Source of the DNA: Zelonia costaricensis
Lineage: Eukaryota > Euglenozoa > Kinetoplastea > Trypanosomatida > Trypanosomatidae
DNA length: 21,711 bases
Direction of reading: 5' to 3'
Assembly (NCBI GenBank): GCA_030849075.1
Contig: JASAOO010003096.1
Span: 1 to 21,711 of the forward strand
Shown here: piece after piece, positions 1 to 8,460 of the stretch
Layout of the letters: each line of letters opens with the position of its first letter
Numbering within the stretch: position 1 is the first letter of the stretch
Position numbers and translations under genes: made by a program
The notes under the pieces: model-generated
What the model was told of the DNA's origin: nothing
The model's input: only the letters and a program-made list of their open reading frames with translations
Databases searched by the model: none

Positions 1-3000
1 TTCCCATACGCCTGCAGCGGCAGCGTCGTCGCCAGTGTGTAGGCAGGCGCCAGCGCCTCGGTGGTGTCGTGCGTTGCGTACACCTGCAGGTACACGTGCG
101 TCGAGCCGCGCGTGCACACAGACAGCACGGGGTAGCAGAACTCAACGGAGGAGACCACAGAGGGGGCGACAACGCAGTGCTGGAAGTACACCGCGTAGCC
201 GCGCAGAGCAAACAGATGCACGCCACAGCCCACGGAGAGCGCCACGAGCACCTCCACACCATCAGCTGAATCACCACGTCCACCCCCGCTGCTGCTGCTC
301 CCGGCGCTCTCGCCAGGAAGCACGACGTGCAAGCTGCCATCGATGTACAAGGGTACGTCGTCCACACCGGGTGGCGGCGGCATCGTCTCCACCGATGCGG
401 ACGTCACGATGCGCAGGGGGTGCGCGGCTAGCAATGCCAACTCCACCTCGCCGTTCTGCTCGCTCACCAGGCACAGCAGAAACAGCGGCGACGCCGCGCT
501 GGCACCGGCGGTGGGCGGCACGGCGCTCATCCAGTGCAGCGCGTATCCCTCGAGCGGCAGCGTCTCCAGCACCGTCAGCGACGTCGTGCGCACCAGCGCA
601 AGCCGCGCCGTAAAGCCGGCCTGTGCGGTGAAGGCGCAGAGCGTCACCGGCCCGTCCATCCCGTCCAGCGCGGCGGCCACGGAGAAGAGCGTCTCGTTCG
701 AGTTGGCGCCGGCAAGCCCCGGCAGTGCCACGCGACGCGTGCAGACGTACCGCGTCGGCGCGGCCGCAGCAACGCAAAACGCACGCCCGCACCCGGGTGA
801 GGCGGCCGCCGCGACGTGCCGGTCCACCGCGAGAAGCGTGAGGCGGTCGCGGTGGGCGACGAGGAGGTCGTAGGTGACGGACCCCGTACCAGCGACTCGC
901 TCCAGCACCACCGCCTCCCGCCACGCCGTCGCCTCCACCTCTGCCGCGTCGGCTGCGTCCAGCAACGCGCGCACGGCGCACTCCAACCGAGTGCGCCACG
1001 CTACATCGAGCTCCGCCGCGTCGCGGTGCCGCCGCATGCCTGGCGGTGTCTGCCCGTCCTCCTCCATCAAGGCAGCCGCCACGAGCACCACACCGCCATC
1101 CCGCGGCTGCAGCAGAGCGGCATCGAAGGCGCCGCGCGACGCACCGCCGCCGCTCGCCCGCAGAAGCGGCACGGCGACCGTCGCGCACAGCAGCGAAGTC
1201 GGATCGCCGGCGCGGGCCCACGCGTGGCGCAGCGCCGATGCACCCGCGCCGGCGTCGGACGCCTCCGGCGGGGTAAGGGCAAGGAGGGAGACCGCGCCGC
1301 ACGTGTGCGTGGCAAGCCAGCGGGCGAGGCCGTCCGTCGCCGGCAGCGGCACGAGGCGCTGCACTGGTGCCGTGACCTCGAACGTCGACTGCGCCGCCGC
1401 CACAGCCGCCACGCAGCTCCACCGGCGCGCTGGGTCCGCTCGCCGCACGCGTAGCAGCGAGACGCCACCGTCCCACCGCCCGAGAGCGACGAGCAGCGAC
1501 GCCGCAGTTGGCTCCGCGGCCCCTGCGCCCGCCTCTGGTGCGACGCTCGCGGCCTCTGCGACTGCGGCGACGCACGTGAGCGGCCCGGCAGGCACTTCGG
1601 CAATGGACAGCGCCGACACGCCGTCCGCCGTGCCCAGTGCGAGCAGCAGCGGCCCGCCCTCGCTGGATGGCGCCGCGGCCCCGGCGCAGACGAGCCCGAC
1701 GCCGGGCACGTCCGCGACGGCCGCGTGCGAGAGAACAAACGGGAAGTCGTGCGTCGCAGCCCCCACACACCAGCGCGTTGCCGTGCACTGCGCCAGCCCC
1801 GCCGCGCCATCGGTGCCGAAGGCCAGGGTCGGCTCGTCCGTCACGTAGCACCACCCGCCCGCCGTCGCCGCGCACACACGGTCCCGCTCCACCGCGAAGA
1901 GCTGGGAGGCAGCACGCGTGCTGCGCATCAGGTACACGCCATCGGCACCGCTACTCGCCAGACGGGCCATGTGGAGCGCCTCCGTCACGCCGCCCACCGC
2001 CGCCGAGCCGCACACGTGCAGCGGCAGCCCCGGCTGCAGCTGCCGCAGCACCCCACTCGCAAAGCTCACAACGTAGCCGTTCGGCGCCTCGCTGATGTCC
2101 GTCATCGGGCCGTCACCCGTCAGCGACGCCACCACGCGCAGGTCAACGAGGTCGACCACGAACGCGCTCTGCACACCGTCGGAAAGGAGGGCAAAGCGCC
2201 GGGCCACCGAGTACACCGCGGCAGCAGCGGCGGCGTCGGCAGCAGCCACGGCCTCACCCCCATCAGCGCCATGACCGCCTCCGTAAACACCGGTGCCGTT
2301 CCCACGGACGAGCTCATCGGCAGGGGTCATGTGCCGGCACAGAAAGTCGGCCGGCAGTCCCGCAATGGCCACCGCGGGCCACCCGCTGCACGCCGCCTCG
2401 CCGCCGGCGCCGCGCTGCGAGCGCAGAGTGGGCACACACAGGCGTGACACGGCACCTGTGTCGAGGGCCACCCACACGTCGTTCAGCGCGTCCCCGGTGC
2501 AGGCGCACAGGAGGACGCATGTCGGCCGCGCCGTCGAGGTGAACACGAAGTCCAGTGCGAGGTGCGGTCCCGTGAGGGGTGTGCGGCGCTTCTGCAAGTG
2601 GTAGACGGCGGTATAGGTGTCGCCACTGGCGAGCACCAACTGCGCCCACTCCAGCTCACGCCGCTCCACTCGCCGGGGCGCCACCACCACCATCGACGTC
2701 GTGTGCCGGGCCGCGTACGCATCCTTCAGCGGCACCGTCTTCGCCCCCGTCAGTGTCATGGGTGTGTGGTGCACCGCCACGCCCTCGCCCGAGCCCCGCA
2801 GGGTCGCAAAGCCACCCTGAGTGTAGCCGCAGAAGAGCTGGCACGTCGGAGTCAGCGGCGAGGTGGCCGTGTGCGCCTCCCGCCGCACCGTCACCTCCAC
2901 CACACCGCAGTAGTCGGGCACCTCCGCAGCGGGCGAGGCCCCGGCGTACGACGTCGCCGCCCCCCCCTGCGTCTCTGCCGACTTGTGCCGCGAGAGCTCG

Positions 3001-3842
3001 CCCACAGCGTGCTTGGCGATGAGGTCCTCGTCCGGCACATTGGCGTACGGCGAGCACGACTCCCACAGCCGCTCCAGTCGCGCGAGGTGGGCGACGCAGT
3101 CCTCGTGCGGCCGCTGCGTCGCCACGCTGCAGCCCTGCGTCGGGTAGCGGAAGCCTGTGCCGGCGTACGCGCGGAGGTAGTTGCCCGAGTGCCACCGGCA
3201 CGTGCGCAGCGCCTCGCCGGCCGCGGCGGCAGCGGCGCGGGCAGCGGCGGACGGCGGCGGCGCTGCGTTCGGCACCCGCGCCTGCGCGACGCAGCCTGGG
3301 GCCCACGTCAGGCCGATGAAGAAGGCGTGCCGCACGGAGAAGCGCACGTACGCCATCTCCTTGCTGCTGTTCACACCCAGCTCCGGCACCGCGAGAAGCT
3401 CGCTGACGTCCGGGCACCACAGCCGCATCCGCCGCACCACGTACCAGTGATGCTCCCGGTGGTGCACAGGTGTCGGCACCCCGTCGTCACGACAGACCCG
3501 CACGCCATCTGCGGGTGCCCCGGGCTTGGGGGATGGCGCGAGGTTGGCCTGGTAGCGCACGAGCAGGCACTCGAAGTCGCGCGTCCACACGAGGAAGCAC
3601 TGGTTGGCAATAGCCAGGAGACTGGAGATGCCGCAGCCCACCTCAAACACGTGCCCGCGGGGGCGGAGCTGCGAGGACAGCTCACCCGGCACAAGGTCGA
3701 AGACGTGCACCGACTCCGCCATGGCCGCGAGAAGCACGGCGCTGTTGCCGTACGGCGCGGGTGTTGCGGCACCCGGCTCGAGCCGCAGCACGCACGACGC
3801 GCTCACGGCCGTCGGCCCAAGCAGCTGCCGCACGGCCAGCAT
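1..3842 (-). CDS. DDB1/CPSF160/SF3b3-superfamily multi-beta-propeller protein (partial, 3' end outside window)
   Basis: One minus-strand frame is open from the ATG at 3842-3840 to the window edge, giving 1280 residues with no stop. Third codon positions are strongly G/C. The translation is almost all short hydrophobic beta-strands with loops, as in propeller blades. The N-terminus fits the MMS1_N pattern: a strand with SAVLLAAMAESVHVFDL near residues 34-50, then GISSLLAI and QCFLVWTRDFECLLVRY near residues 70-96. A junction-like segment, GPMTDIS (578-584) then YVVSFASGVLRQL (590-602), resembles the segment closing the first propeller in DDB1 and SF3b3. Known members act in ubiquitin-ligase/DNA repair (DDB1), mRNA 3' processing (CPSF160) or the U2 snRNP (SF3b3), all nuclear. 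The late position of the junction and the length above 1280 suggest a larger, CPSF160-sized or lineage-expanded member. Ala/Gly-rich insertions occur near 195-215 and 525-550. The C-terminal CPSF_A region would lie outside. The CDS is secure; the exact paralogue is not. Confidence 0.75.
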   Translation of the reverse strand, partial: MLAVRQLLGPTAVSASCVLRLEPGAATPAPYGNSAVLLAAMAESVHVFDLVPGELSSQLRPRGHVFEVGCGISSLLAIANQCFLVWTRDFECLLVRYQANLAPSPKPGAPADGVRVCRDDGVPTPVHHREHHWYVVRRMRLWCPDVSELLAVPELGVNSSKEMAYVRFSVRHAFFIGLTWAPGCVAQARVPNAAPPPSAAARAAAAAAGEALRTCRWHSGNYLRAYAGTGFRYPTQGCSVATQRPHEDCVAHLARLERLWESCSPYANVPDEDLIAKHAVGELSRHKSAETQGGAATSYAGASPAAEVPDYCGVVEVTVRREAHTATSPLTPTCQLFCGYTQGGFATLRGSGEGVAVHHTPMTLTGAKTVPLKDAYAARHTTSMVVVAPRRVERRELEWAQLVLASGDTYTAVYHLQKRRTPLTGPHLALDFVFTSTARPTCVLLCACTGDALNDVWVALDTGAVSRLCVPTLRSQRGAGGEAACSGWPAVAIAGLPADFLCRHMTPADELVRGNGTGVYGGGHGADGGEAVAAADAAAAAAVYSVARRFALLSDGVQSAFVVDLVDLRVVASLTGDGPMTDISEAPNGYVVSFASGVLRQLQPGLPLHVCGSAAVGGVTEALHMARLASSGADGVYLMRSTRAASQLFAVERDRVCAATAGGWCYVTDEPTLAFGTDGAAGLAQCTATRWCVGAATHDFPFVLSHAAVADVPGVGLVCAGAAAPSSEGGPLLLALGTADGVSALSIAEVPAGPLTCVAAVAEAASVAPEAGAGAAEPTAASLLVALGRWDGGVSLLRVRRADPARRWSCVAAVAAAQSTFEVTAPVQRLVPLPATDGLARWLATHTCGAVSLLALTPPEASDAGAGASALRHAWARAGDPTSLLCATVAVPLLRASGGGASRGAFDAALLQPRDGGVVLVAAALMEEDGQTPPGMRRHRDAAELDVAWRTRLECAVRALLDAADAAEVEATAWREAVVLERVAGTGSVTYDLLVAHRDRLTLLAVDRHVAAAASPGCGRAFCVAAAAPTRYVCTRRVALPGLAGANSNETLFSVAAALDGMDGPVTLCAFTAQAGFTARLALVRTTSLTVLETLPLEGYALHWMSAVPPTAGASAASPLFLLCLVSEQNGEVELALLAAHPLRIVTSASVETMPPPPGVDDVPLYIDGSLHVVLPGESAGSSSSGGGRGDSADGVEVLVALSVGCGVHLFALRGYAVYFQHCVVAPSVVSSVEFCYPVLSVCTRGSTHVYLQVYATHDTTEALAPAYTLATTLPLQAYG

Positions 3843-3875
3843 CTGCAACCTTCGGCGGGTGGGGGAGAAGATGCG
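3843..3875 (-). other. possible trans-splice acceptor region of the propeller-protein gene
   Basis: On the minus strand a C/T-rich stretch (about 3855-3871) is followed by AG at 3851-3850 and a second AG at 3844-3843 that touches the ATG. Using either would leave a 5' UTR of 7 nt or none, so an acceptor further upstream is also possible. The signal is weak and the site is not decided by sequence alone. Confidence 0.25.
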
Positions 3876-4313
3876 AATTACTGGGAGATACGGGGCGTGC
3901 GCGGGTGTGGCACAAATAAAGGCGCGAATGCGGACCTGTGCGTCAGAAGCCCCGGCTCTGATGCGTGGGCTCGGGAGTTTGTGTGCGTGTGCGTGTGGGT
4001 GGGTGCGTGCGTGCGTTGTTCCAGCGCACGTGAAAGTGCCGGTCTGACGCTTCTCAAGCAGAATCGCTGAGAACGCTGCAGCACGGTGCCGCACTGCGAC
4101 AAGCACGTGAAAGCAGGGGAGAACTCAGGAGGCCCGACGACACCTCGCTCAGGGGATGCTCACCACCGCCTTCGCAGCAGGCAAGCGCAGCGCACGTGGA
4201 CGCGCGCGGCTGAGGCAGAGACGGAGTGATTCAGAAGCAGCTGGACAGAGAGAGCCAGAGCGCACTCGACCGCGAGACGAGCAGCCGCGTATCGACGAGC
4301 GTGGGTCTCCGTA

Positions 4314-4338
4314 TGTGTGTGTGTGTGTGTGTGTGTGT
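4314..4338. repeat. (TG)n microsatellite, 25 nt
   Basis: Uninterrupted TG dinucleotides on the plus strand, (CA)n in the minus-strand transcript, within the RRP45 to propeller-protein spacer. Confidence 0.95.
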
Positions 4339-4477
4339 ACGGATGCAATACGGTGGCGAAGCACCGCTGACAAATATGAGCACCTTGAGCCGTGCACGTT
4401 GCGAGCGGAGGCGAGAAGGGGGGACGGAGAGGCACTTCTCGAGCTTGTCGTGAAGGGGAGGGGGATCATCAGGCTCG

Positions 4478-4495
4478 CGACGGCGAAGCCCGTCG
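4478..4495. repeat. short GC-rich inverted repeat (hairpin)
   Basis: CGACGG and CCGTCG are separated by six bases. In RNA this forms a 6-bp stem, or a slightly longer bulged stem around a GGC-GAA-GCC core on the plus strand. It lies in the presumed RRP45 3' UTR. Confidence 0.5.
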
Positions 4496-4911
4496 TATCT
4501 CGTCGCGCTGCGATCGGCACAGTGGTCACGGCGTCAGCAACACTCGGCTGGACCCCCCCTGAAGCACATCTATGCGCGGCCACGGACCGCGAAAACTCTT
4601 TGCGCACGCTTCTTTTTCTTAGCAGCCGACTGCTCGATGCGACGTCATCACCTATGAGAGCGGACATTCGCACTCGTCGTGACCTGCGCCGCTCTTACGT
4701 CAATGCTCTGTTTGCGTGGTTCGCTTACGAAGCAGCGGGGGCGGCGCTGCCACTAAAGGCAGCAGGTGCCTGCGTTAGGGCTCTCTTATTCGATTCACCG
4801 CGCAGCTTTACGATGCCGCTGGCACGGCAGTGGAACCCCCTCTCCTTGTGGACCAGCTTTGGCAAGCAGTTGCACCGCCTACAACCTCGGGGATGCGTAT
4901 TCGCTGGGAAG

Positions 4912-4932
4912 CAGCAGCAGCAGCAGCAGCAG
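4912..4932. repeat. (CAG)7 / sense (CTG)7 trinucleotide tract
   Basis: Seven perfect CAG units on the plus strand. In the minus-strand transcript this is CUG x7, starting 13 nt after the RRP45 stop codon and therefore inside its 3' UTR. Confidence 0.95.
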
Positions 4933-4945
4933 TACCCCGCAACCT

Positions 4946-6055
4946 TCAAGGCTCTGCCTTGGCCTTCTTGCTTGCCTGCTCCGCGTCGCCGTCTGCGGCG
5001 GCCGGCGCCGCTGCCTGAATGCCGCGACGCTGCTGTGCCCAGAGGAACTGGCTACGCACGGCCTCCCGCCGCTTCACGTCGTGTGCCTCCATCGATGCCT
5101 TCATTTGGGCCAAGAGGGCCTGGGTGAGCTGCGCCGCCGTGCTCATGCACTGCTCGAGGTATGCGATGGACACGTCGCAGCCGTCCGTCTTCTCCATCGA
5201 GCACACGTGGCCCTCGCCGTTCACCGCCACTGCCACGGTGCACGCCGCTGCCGCCGCCTCCTCCAACGACGGGTCCACCACCACCGTCAGCGCGTCGCTC
5301 GACCACGCGATGTCGCCGTCGCCCGCCTCGCCGTCTGCGTCGGCCGCGGCAGATGTTATCGGCGCAGCTGGAGCGCCGCCTGGGGCCTGCGCCTTGCGGA
5401 GTGCTGCCGCTCGCGTGGCTAGTCGAACCTCCTGCGGATTGGCGCAGACCGCGAAGGTGAAGGCGAGGGGAATGTGGTGGAGCGAGAGCGGCACCGGGTC
5501 GCGCTCATGCGGCGGGTGTACCACAACGTCGTCGCCGCGAATCGTCAGCTCGGGTCGGCGCACGTGCTGCAAGGCGGCCATCACCGCCCACTGCGCGACG
5601 TCGTGCACGTTGCCGTCGTCGTTCATGATCAGCACCTCGGCATCGATGCTCCAGACCCGCCGTCCAGGAATGACGCACAGCCCCTCCGTCTCCAGCACGC
5701 TGCCGGAGAGGAGGCGGGTGAGGTACATGCTGATGCGCTTGATCTCGCGCGGCTGATCGAGCGGGTCGCGCTCGTGCAAGAGCTGGCGTGCGTGTACCTC
5801 GAAGAAGCCGTGCTTCGGCCGGAACGGCGTCGGCTCGACAAGGTCGCACGTGACGGTTGCCGTGGCGACGGTGTTGCCGCACCGCACCTGCACGACATCG
5901 CGCGAGAGGAGCGGAAAATCGATCTCCACCACACGCAGTTGATTCGCCTCGCGCTGATCAGGTCGCAAGCCTGCCTTCCACGCAGTGCGGGTGAACTCGA
6001 CGTTCCGCTGCACAAGGGCGTCGGCCGGCACCGGCACGGCGGCGCGGTACAACAT
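4946..6055 (-). CDS. RRP45: Exosome core subunit RRP45 (RNase PH-like, EXOSC9 homologue)
   Basis: 369 residues, ATG at 6055-6053, TGA at 4948-4946. RRP45 is one of six RNase PH-type subunits of the exosome ring that threads RNA to associated 3'-5' exonucleases in nucleus and cytoplasm; the ring subunits are not known to be catalytic in eukaryotes. The match to human EXOSC9 is clear: TATVTCDLVEPTPFRP (65-80) aligns with its GQVSCELVSP region, ETEGLCVIPGRRVW (122-135) with DTESLCVVAGEKVW, MNDDGNVHDVA (144-154) with LNHDGNIIDAA, and RGDDVV..PPHERDPVPLSLHHIP (173-196) with GDEVTLYTPEERDPVPLSIHHMP. The N-terminal GLRPDQRE (29-36) corresponds to the usual LDGR motif with Gly replaced by Gln. Residues about 210-252 are an Ala/Asp-rich insertion absent from human RRP45; LTVVVDPSLEEAAA (256-269) resumes the fold. 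The tail ends in a basic SKKAKAEP that could be nuclear-targeting. The long C-terminal tail of human PM/Scl-75 is largely missing. Confidence 0.96.
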   Translation of the reverse strand: MLYRAAVPVPADALVQRNVEFTRTAWKAGLRPDQREANQLRVVEIDFPLLSRDVVQVRCGNTVATATVTCDLVEPTPFRPKHGFFEVHARQLLHERDPLDQPREIKRISMYLTRLLSGSVLETEGLCVIPGRRVWSIDAEVLIMNDDGNVHDVAQWAVMAALQHVRRPELTIRGDDVVVHPPHERDPVPLSLHHIPLAFTFAVCANPQEVRLATRAAALRKAQAPGGAPAAPITSAAADADGEAGDGDIAWSSDALTVVVDPSLEEAAAAACTVAVAVNGEGHVCSMEKTDGCDVSIAYLEQCMSTAAQLTQALLAQMKASMEAHDVKRREAVRSQFLWAQQRRGIQAAAPAAADGDAEQASKKAKAEP

Positions 6056-6140
6056 GTGGGTCGGCGAGAGAGAGAGAGAGAGAAAGCAGGTGCCTGTGCG
6101 TACGTGTAGATGTGTTTGGGGGGAGAGGAGAGAGGAGGTG
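6056..6140 (-). other. predicted spliced-leader acceptor and 5' UTR of RRP45
   Basis: In sense, a C/T tract at about 6140-6115 is followed by the first AG at 6095-6094, giving a 38-nt 5' UTR. That leader itself contains (TC)9 at 6083-6066. No other AG lies between the tract and this site, nor between the site and the ATG. The prediction rests on the general polypyrimidine-AG rule of trypanosomatids. Confidence 0.45.
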
Positions 6141-6663
6141 TGTCCGTCAAAATCCGTGGGCTCTTGGAGAAAGGCAAACAGGGGTCGGGTGCGTACACGA
6201 TCTAAAGGCGAGGGAGCGACAGACGGCGAGTGAGTGGATAGATAGAGGGACCGATACTGTCACGCACGCACAGCCGTCGATTAGGTGCCATGGCAGCGTA
6301 CGGAGAGTAAGGGACAAATACGGGTGTACTGTGTATCTTCACGTCAATAGTAGACAGTGTCAAGAGCACAGCAAGCATGCACTTCCTCCGCCTTCTCCTC
6401 CTTCCCACCCCCCCCTTCCCCTTCACGCGCGGCGATCAGCACTGCACCGTGCAGGAGGACCGCAGATACTCGTCACAGGGCACCACACCGCGTGAACGAC
6501 GACGCGCTTCTGTTTTCTATCACGCATTATCTCCTGCGAAGGCGTCGTACAGAGCGCTGAGTGCCTAAAGGAAAGAACAAGCGAGAGCTGCAACATAGCC
6601 GACACACCCACCCTTCCCCTACCTGCATCCCGCTGCGCAGGGGGTGTGGGGTGAAGCGGGTGC
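6056..6663. other. intergenic spacer between the EF-hand-like protein gene and RRP45
   Basis: About 0.6 kb with the presumed 3' UTR of the upstream gene. A block at about 6378-6425 is pyrimidine-rich on the plus strand (including C8 at 6408-6415), the opposite of the usual bias in this window. Nothing coding is seen. Confidence 0.6.
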
Positions 6664-7716
6664 CTAGAGGTTGAAAGGATCATCTGCACTGTCGCTGTAG
6701 GCGGCGACGGTGTAGTCCACGTCCTCGTCCTCGTCCAGCTTCTGCTGCATCGCCACCGCCGCCATCCGCGAAGCGCCGGGGCGAGTAAGAAGCGTCGTGG
6801 CCGTGTCCGCCTCCTCACCGCTCTCAACATCGAGCGAGTCGTGCACACCCGCGGCCGGCTCCGCCCTCGGCTGCTCGCACGCCAGCCGCAGCGCCTCCTC
6901 ACTGCTGATGCGGAAGTCGTGATCGGTGTCGTACATGGAGAGGTCCGGCTTGCTGAGCGTGGCCAGCGTGGCGGACTTCCACGGGTCCGCGTCCACGTCA
7001 TCGCCGTCGTCCCCTTCACCCTCCACTCCGCCACCCCCGCGGCTCCGCTGCGCCGCGAGGAACGCGGCGTACGCACTCTCGCTCAGCGCATCGCCCGTGT
7101 CGGGGTTGGAGTCGCCCGGGAACGCCGCCGCGGCCACCGCCTGCGAGGCGGCGAGGCCGATGGGGTTGAGCGCGCGCCATGCAGCGGCCCCGCCGCCGCT
7201 CGCCCCGGTGGACGCGGCAGCGTGCGGTTTGCGTGGCACGGCGCCGGCGAGGGGGATGATGCCGTCCCCCACTGATATGCCGTCCGACGCGAGCAGCCGC
7301 AGCGCGTTGTCGTCCTTCTCCTGCAGTCGGCGCTGCCGCGCCTCCAGATGCTCCTCCGATGTCTCCTTCAACTGTCGCCGCGCGTCCACCACCGCTTTCT
7401 TCGCCTCACCAGTGTAGTTGAAGTGCGACATCATGAGAAGCCGCATGGAGAGGCGCGCGTCCGTCTCCTGTAATTCCTGGTCCTCCACGGCGGTGCTCCC
7501 GGCGCGGGGGGAGGCAGCGGCGGTGGCGGCGGGCTTGGACGGCGACCCCGCGCTCGACTTCTTCTTCCGTGGTGCCGCTGTGGCTGCACGTGCGGCACGA
7601 CGAGCTGCATGCCGCACGCTCATCACGGTGCTCGTCGCGTGTTGCCACACCGCCTGTCGCGCCGGGTCGGCGATGCTCGCCGAGCGACGCACGAGGAGGC
7701 GCAGGCACCCGCTCAT
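6664..7716 (-). CDS. Conserved-looking hypothetical protein, putative mitochondrial, single EF-hand-like loop
   Basis: 350 residues, ATG at 7716-7714, TAG at 6666-6664; third codon positions are strongly G/C. I do not recognise the family. The first 50 residues carry many Arg and only one acidic residue (Asp17), with LRLLVRRSASIADPARQAV typical of a kinetoplastid mitochondrial presequence. A basic low-complexity stretch (50-75) follows, then a charged helical region (about 103-140) that could form a coiled coil, and an Ala/Gly-rich linker (160-235). Residues 263-274, DTDHDFRISSEE, match an EF-hand loop: Asp at loop positions 1, 3 and 5, Ile at 8, Glu at 12, but Phe instead of Gly at 6. Helix-forming sequence flanks it. 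The tail (325-350) is very acidic. A matrix or mitoribosome-associated role is possible, but no function is shown by sequence. Confidence 0.85.
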   Translation of the reverse strand: MSGCLRLLVRRSASIADPARQAVWQHATSTVMSVRHAARRAARAATAAPRKKKSSAGSPSKPAATAAASPRAGSTAVEDQELQETDARLSMRLLMMSHFNYTGEAKKAVVDARRQLKETSEEHLEARQRRLQEKDDNALRLLASDGISVGDGIIPLAGAVPRKPHAAASTGASGGGAAAWRALNPIGLAASQAVAAAAFPGDSNPDTGDALSESAYAAFLAAQRSRGGGGVEGEGDDGDDVDADPWKSATLATLSKPDLSMYDTDHDFRISSEEALRLACEQPRAEPAAGVHDSLDVESGEEADTATTLLTRPGASRMAAVAMQQKLDEDEDVDYTVAAYSDSADDPFNL

Positions 7717-7756
7717 GCGCGTCGACCTGGCGTGCGATGGAGGGGCGGAACGGGGA
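7717..7756 (-). other. predicted trans-splice acceptor of the EF-hand-like protein gene
   Basis: In sense, a C-rich tract (7756-7739) precedes AG at 7728-7727, leaving a 10-nt 5' UTR. An alternative is CTTCAG ending at 7764. The choice is not certain. Confidence 0.35.
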
Positions 7757-7843
7757 CTCGAGCCTGAAGCAGCAAATCGTGTGTGTGTTTGTCCGGGGAG
7801 GTTGGCACTTACTCTGACTGGGTTACTGTTTTTTTTCTGTGAT

Positions 7844-7862
7844 TGTGTGTGTGTGTGTGTGT
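7844..7862. repeat. (GT)n microsatellite
   Basis: Uninterrupted GT dinucleotides on the plus strand, continued imperfectly to about 7877, just upstream (in sense) of the EF-hand-like gene. Confidence 0.9.
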
Positions 7863-7889
7863 CTGTGCGTGTGTGTGGCTTTACGTAAA

Positions 7890-8460
7890 CAGCACGTGTT
7901 GCACCCCTCAGAAGAGCAACGCCTACAGCTGGAGTGCCGTCCCCGGTATGGGGTGCGGCGGCCGCGCCCTATAGGGTGGCTTGTGAGGAGTTTGCAGGCT
8001 CGTGACCTGCCGGCGGTGATGTGGCTGCCTGGACGCGGAGCCGCCGTACTCTGCAGAGCCGCACCGATAAGATCAAAACGCACAGACTCGTGGATGTGCT
8101 GCGTGGCTAGCATGAGGACAAGGCAAATCGGGACACAGGATTTACTCGAAACGCAACCGCCGTGATGTTTGACGGCTGACGACGTGGTCTGAAGCGACGC
8201 GGAGCAGCCGGCACACATCAGATGCGCAGCGTGTGCGGGGGGGGGGGGGGGTTGAGCGACCGCGCGTGGTCTCGCGTGCCGCATGGACGATGGTGCAGTT
8301 GCGGCGATGGTCGCAGCCGAGGCCCAAGATACCGGCGGTTCCAGAGCAGAGCTCGAGACGCGCGCCAGTGGTACACAGGTGCGTGAGTCCGTGAATGGGG
8401 TGAGCGCAGGCTGATCCCTCCTCGCCCTCCTCCCCGTGCTTATCGCAGTGCCACTGGAGG
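7890..8460. other. balanced-composition island with a G15 run; candidate degenerate element
   Basis: About 570 bp of higher-complexity sequence set in low-complexity spacer, with a G15 run at 8237-8251 on the plus strand. Its size and place in a probable 3' UTR would suit a SIDER-type degenerate retroposon, which are common in Leishmania 3' UTRs. No diagnostic signature was verified, so this is a suggestion only. Confidence 0.25.

Larger units (their letters stand above)
3843..4945. other. intergenic spacer between RRP45 and the propeller-protein gene
   Basis: About 1.1 kb holding the presumed RRP45 3' UTR and the upstream region of the next gene. It contains a (CTG)7 tract in sense just after the RRP45 stop, a GT/CA microsatellite, and a small GC-rich inverted repeat at 4478-4495. 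Open frames here on both strands run through the microsatellite, giving His-Thr or Val-Cys repeats, and do not look coding. Confidence 0.6.

Noticed and set aside
271..1875. 534-residue minus-strand open frame, Arg/Gly/Ala-rich
   Set aside because: Out-of-frame shadow of the propeller-protein gene; the true frame runs uninterrupted from 3842 to base 1 with normal amino-acid composition.
2562..4070. 502-residue plus-strand open frame
   Set aside because: Antisense shadow of the propeller gene, rich in Arg, His and Pro, and running into a GT-rich spacer.
4550..4660. possible C/D snoRNA on the minus strand (GTGATGA near 4645)
   Set aside because: The nearest CTGA is over 100 nt away and no terminal stem is present.
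4156..5127. 323-residue plus-strand open frame
   Set aside because: It crosses the TG and CAG repeats, giving Val-Cys and Gln runs, and overlaps the 3' end of RRP45 antisense. No coding character.
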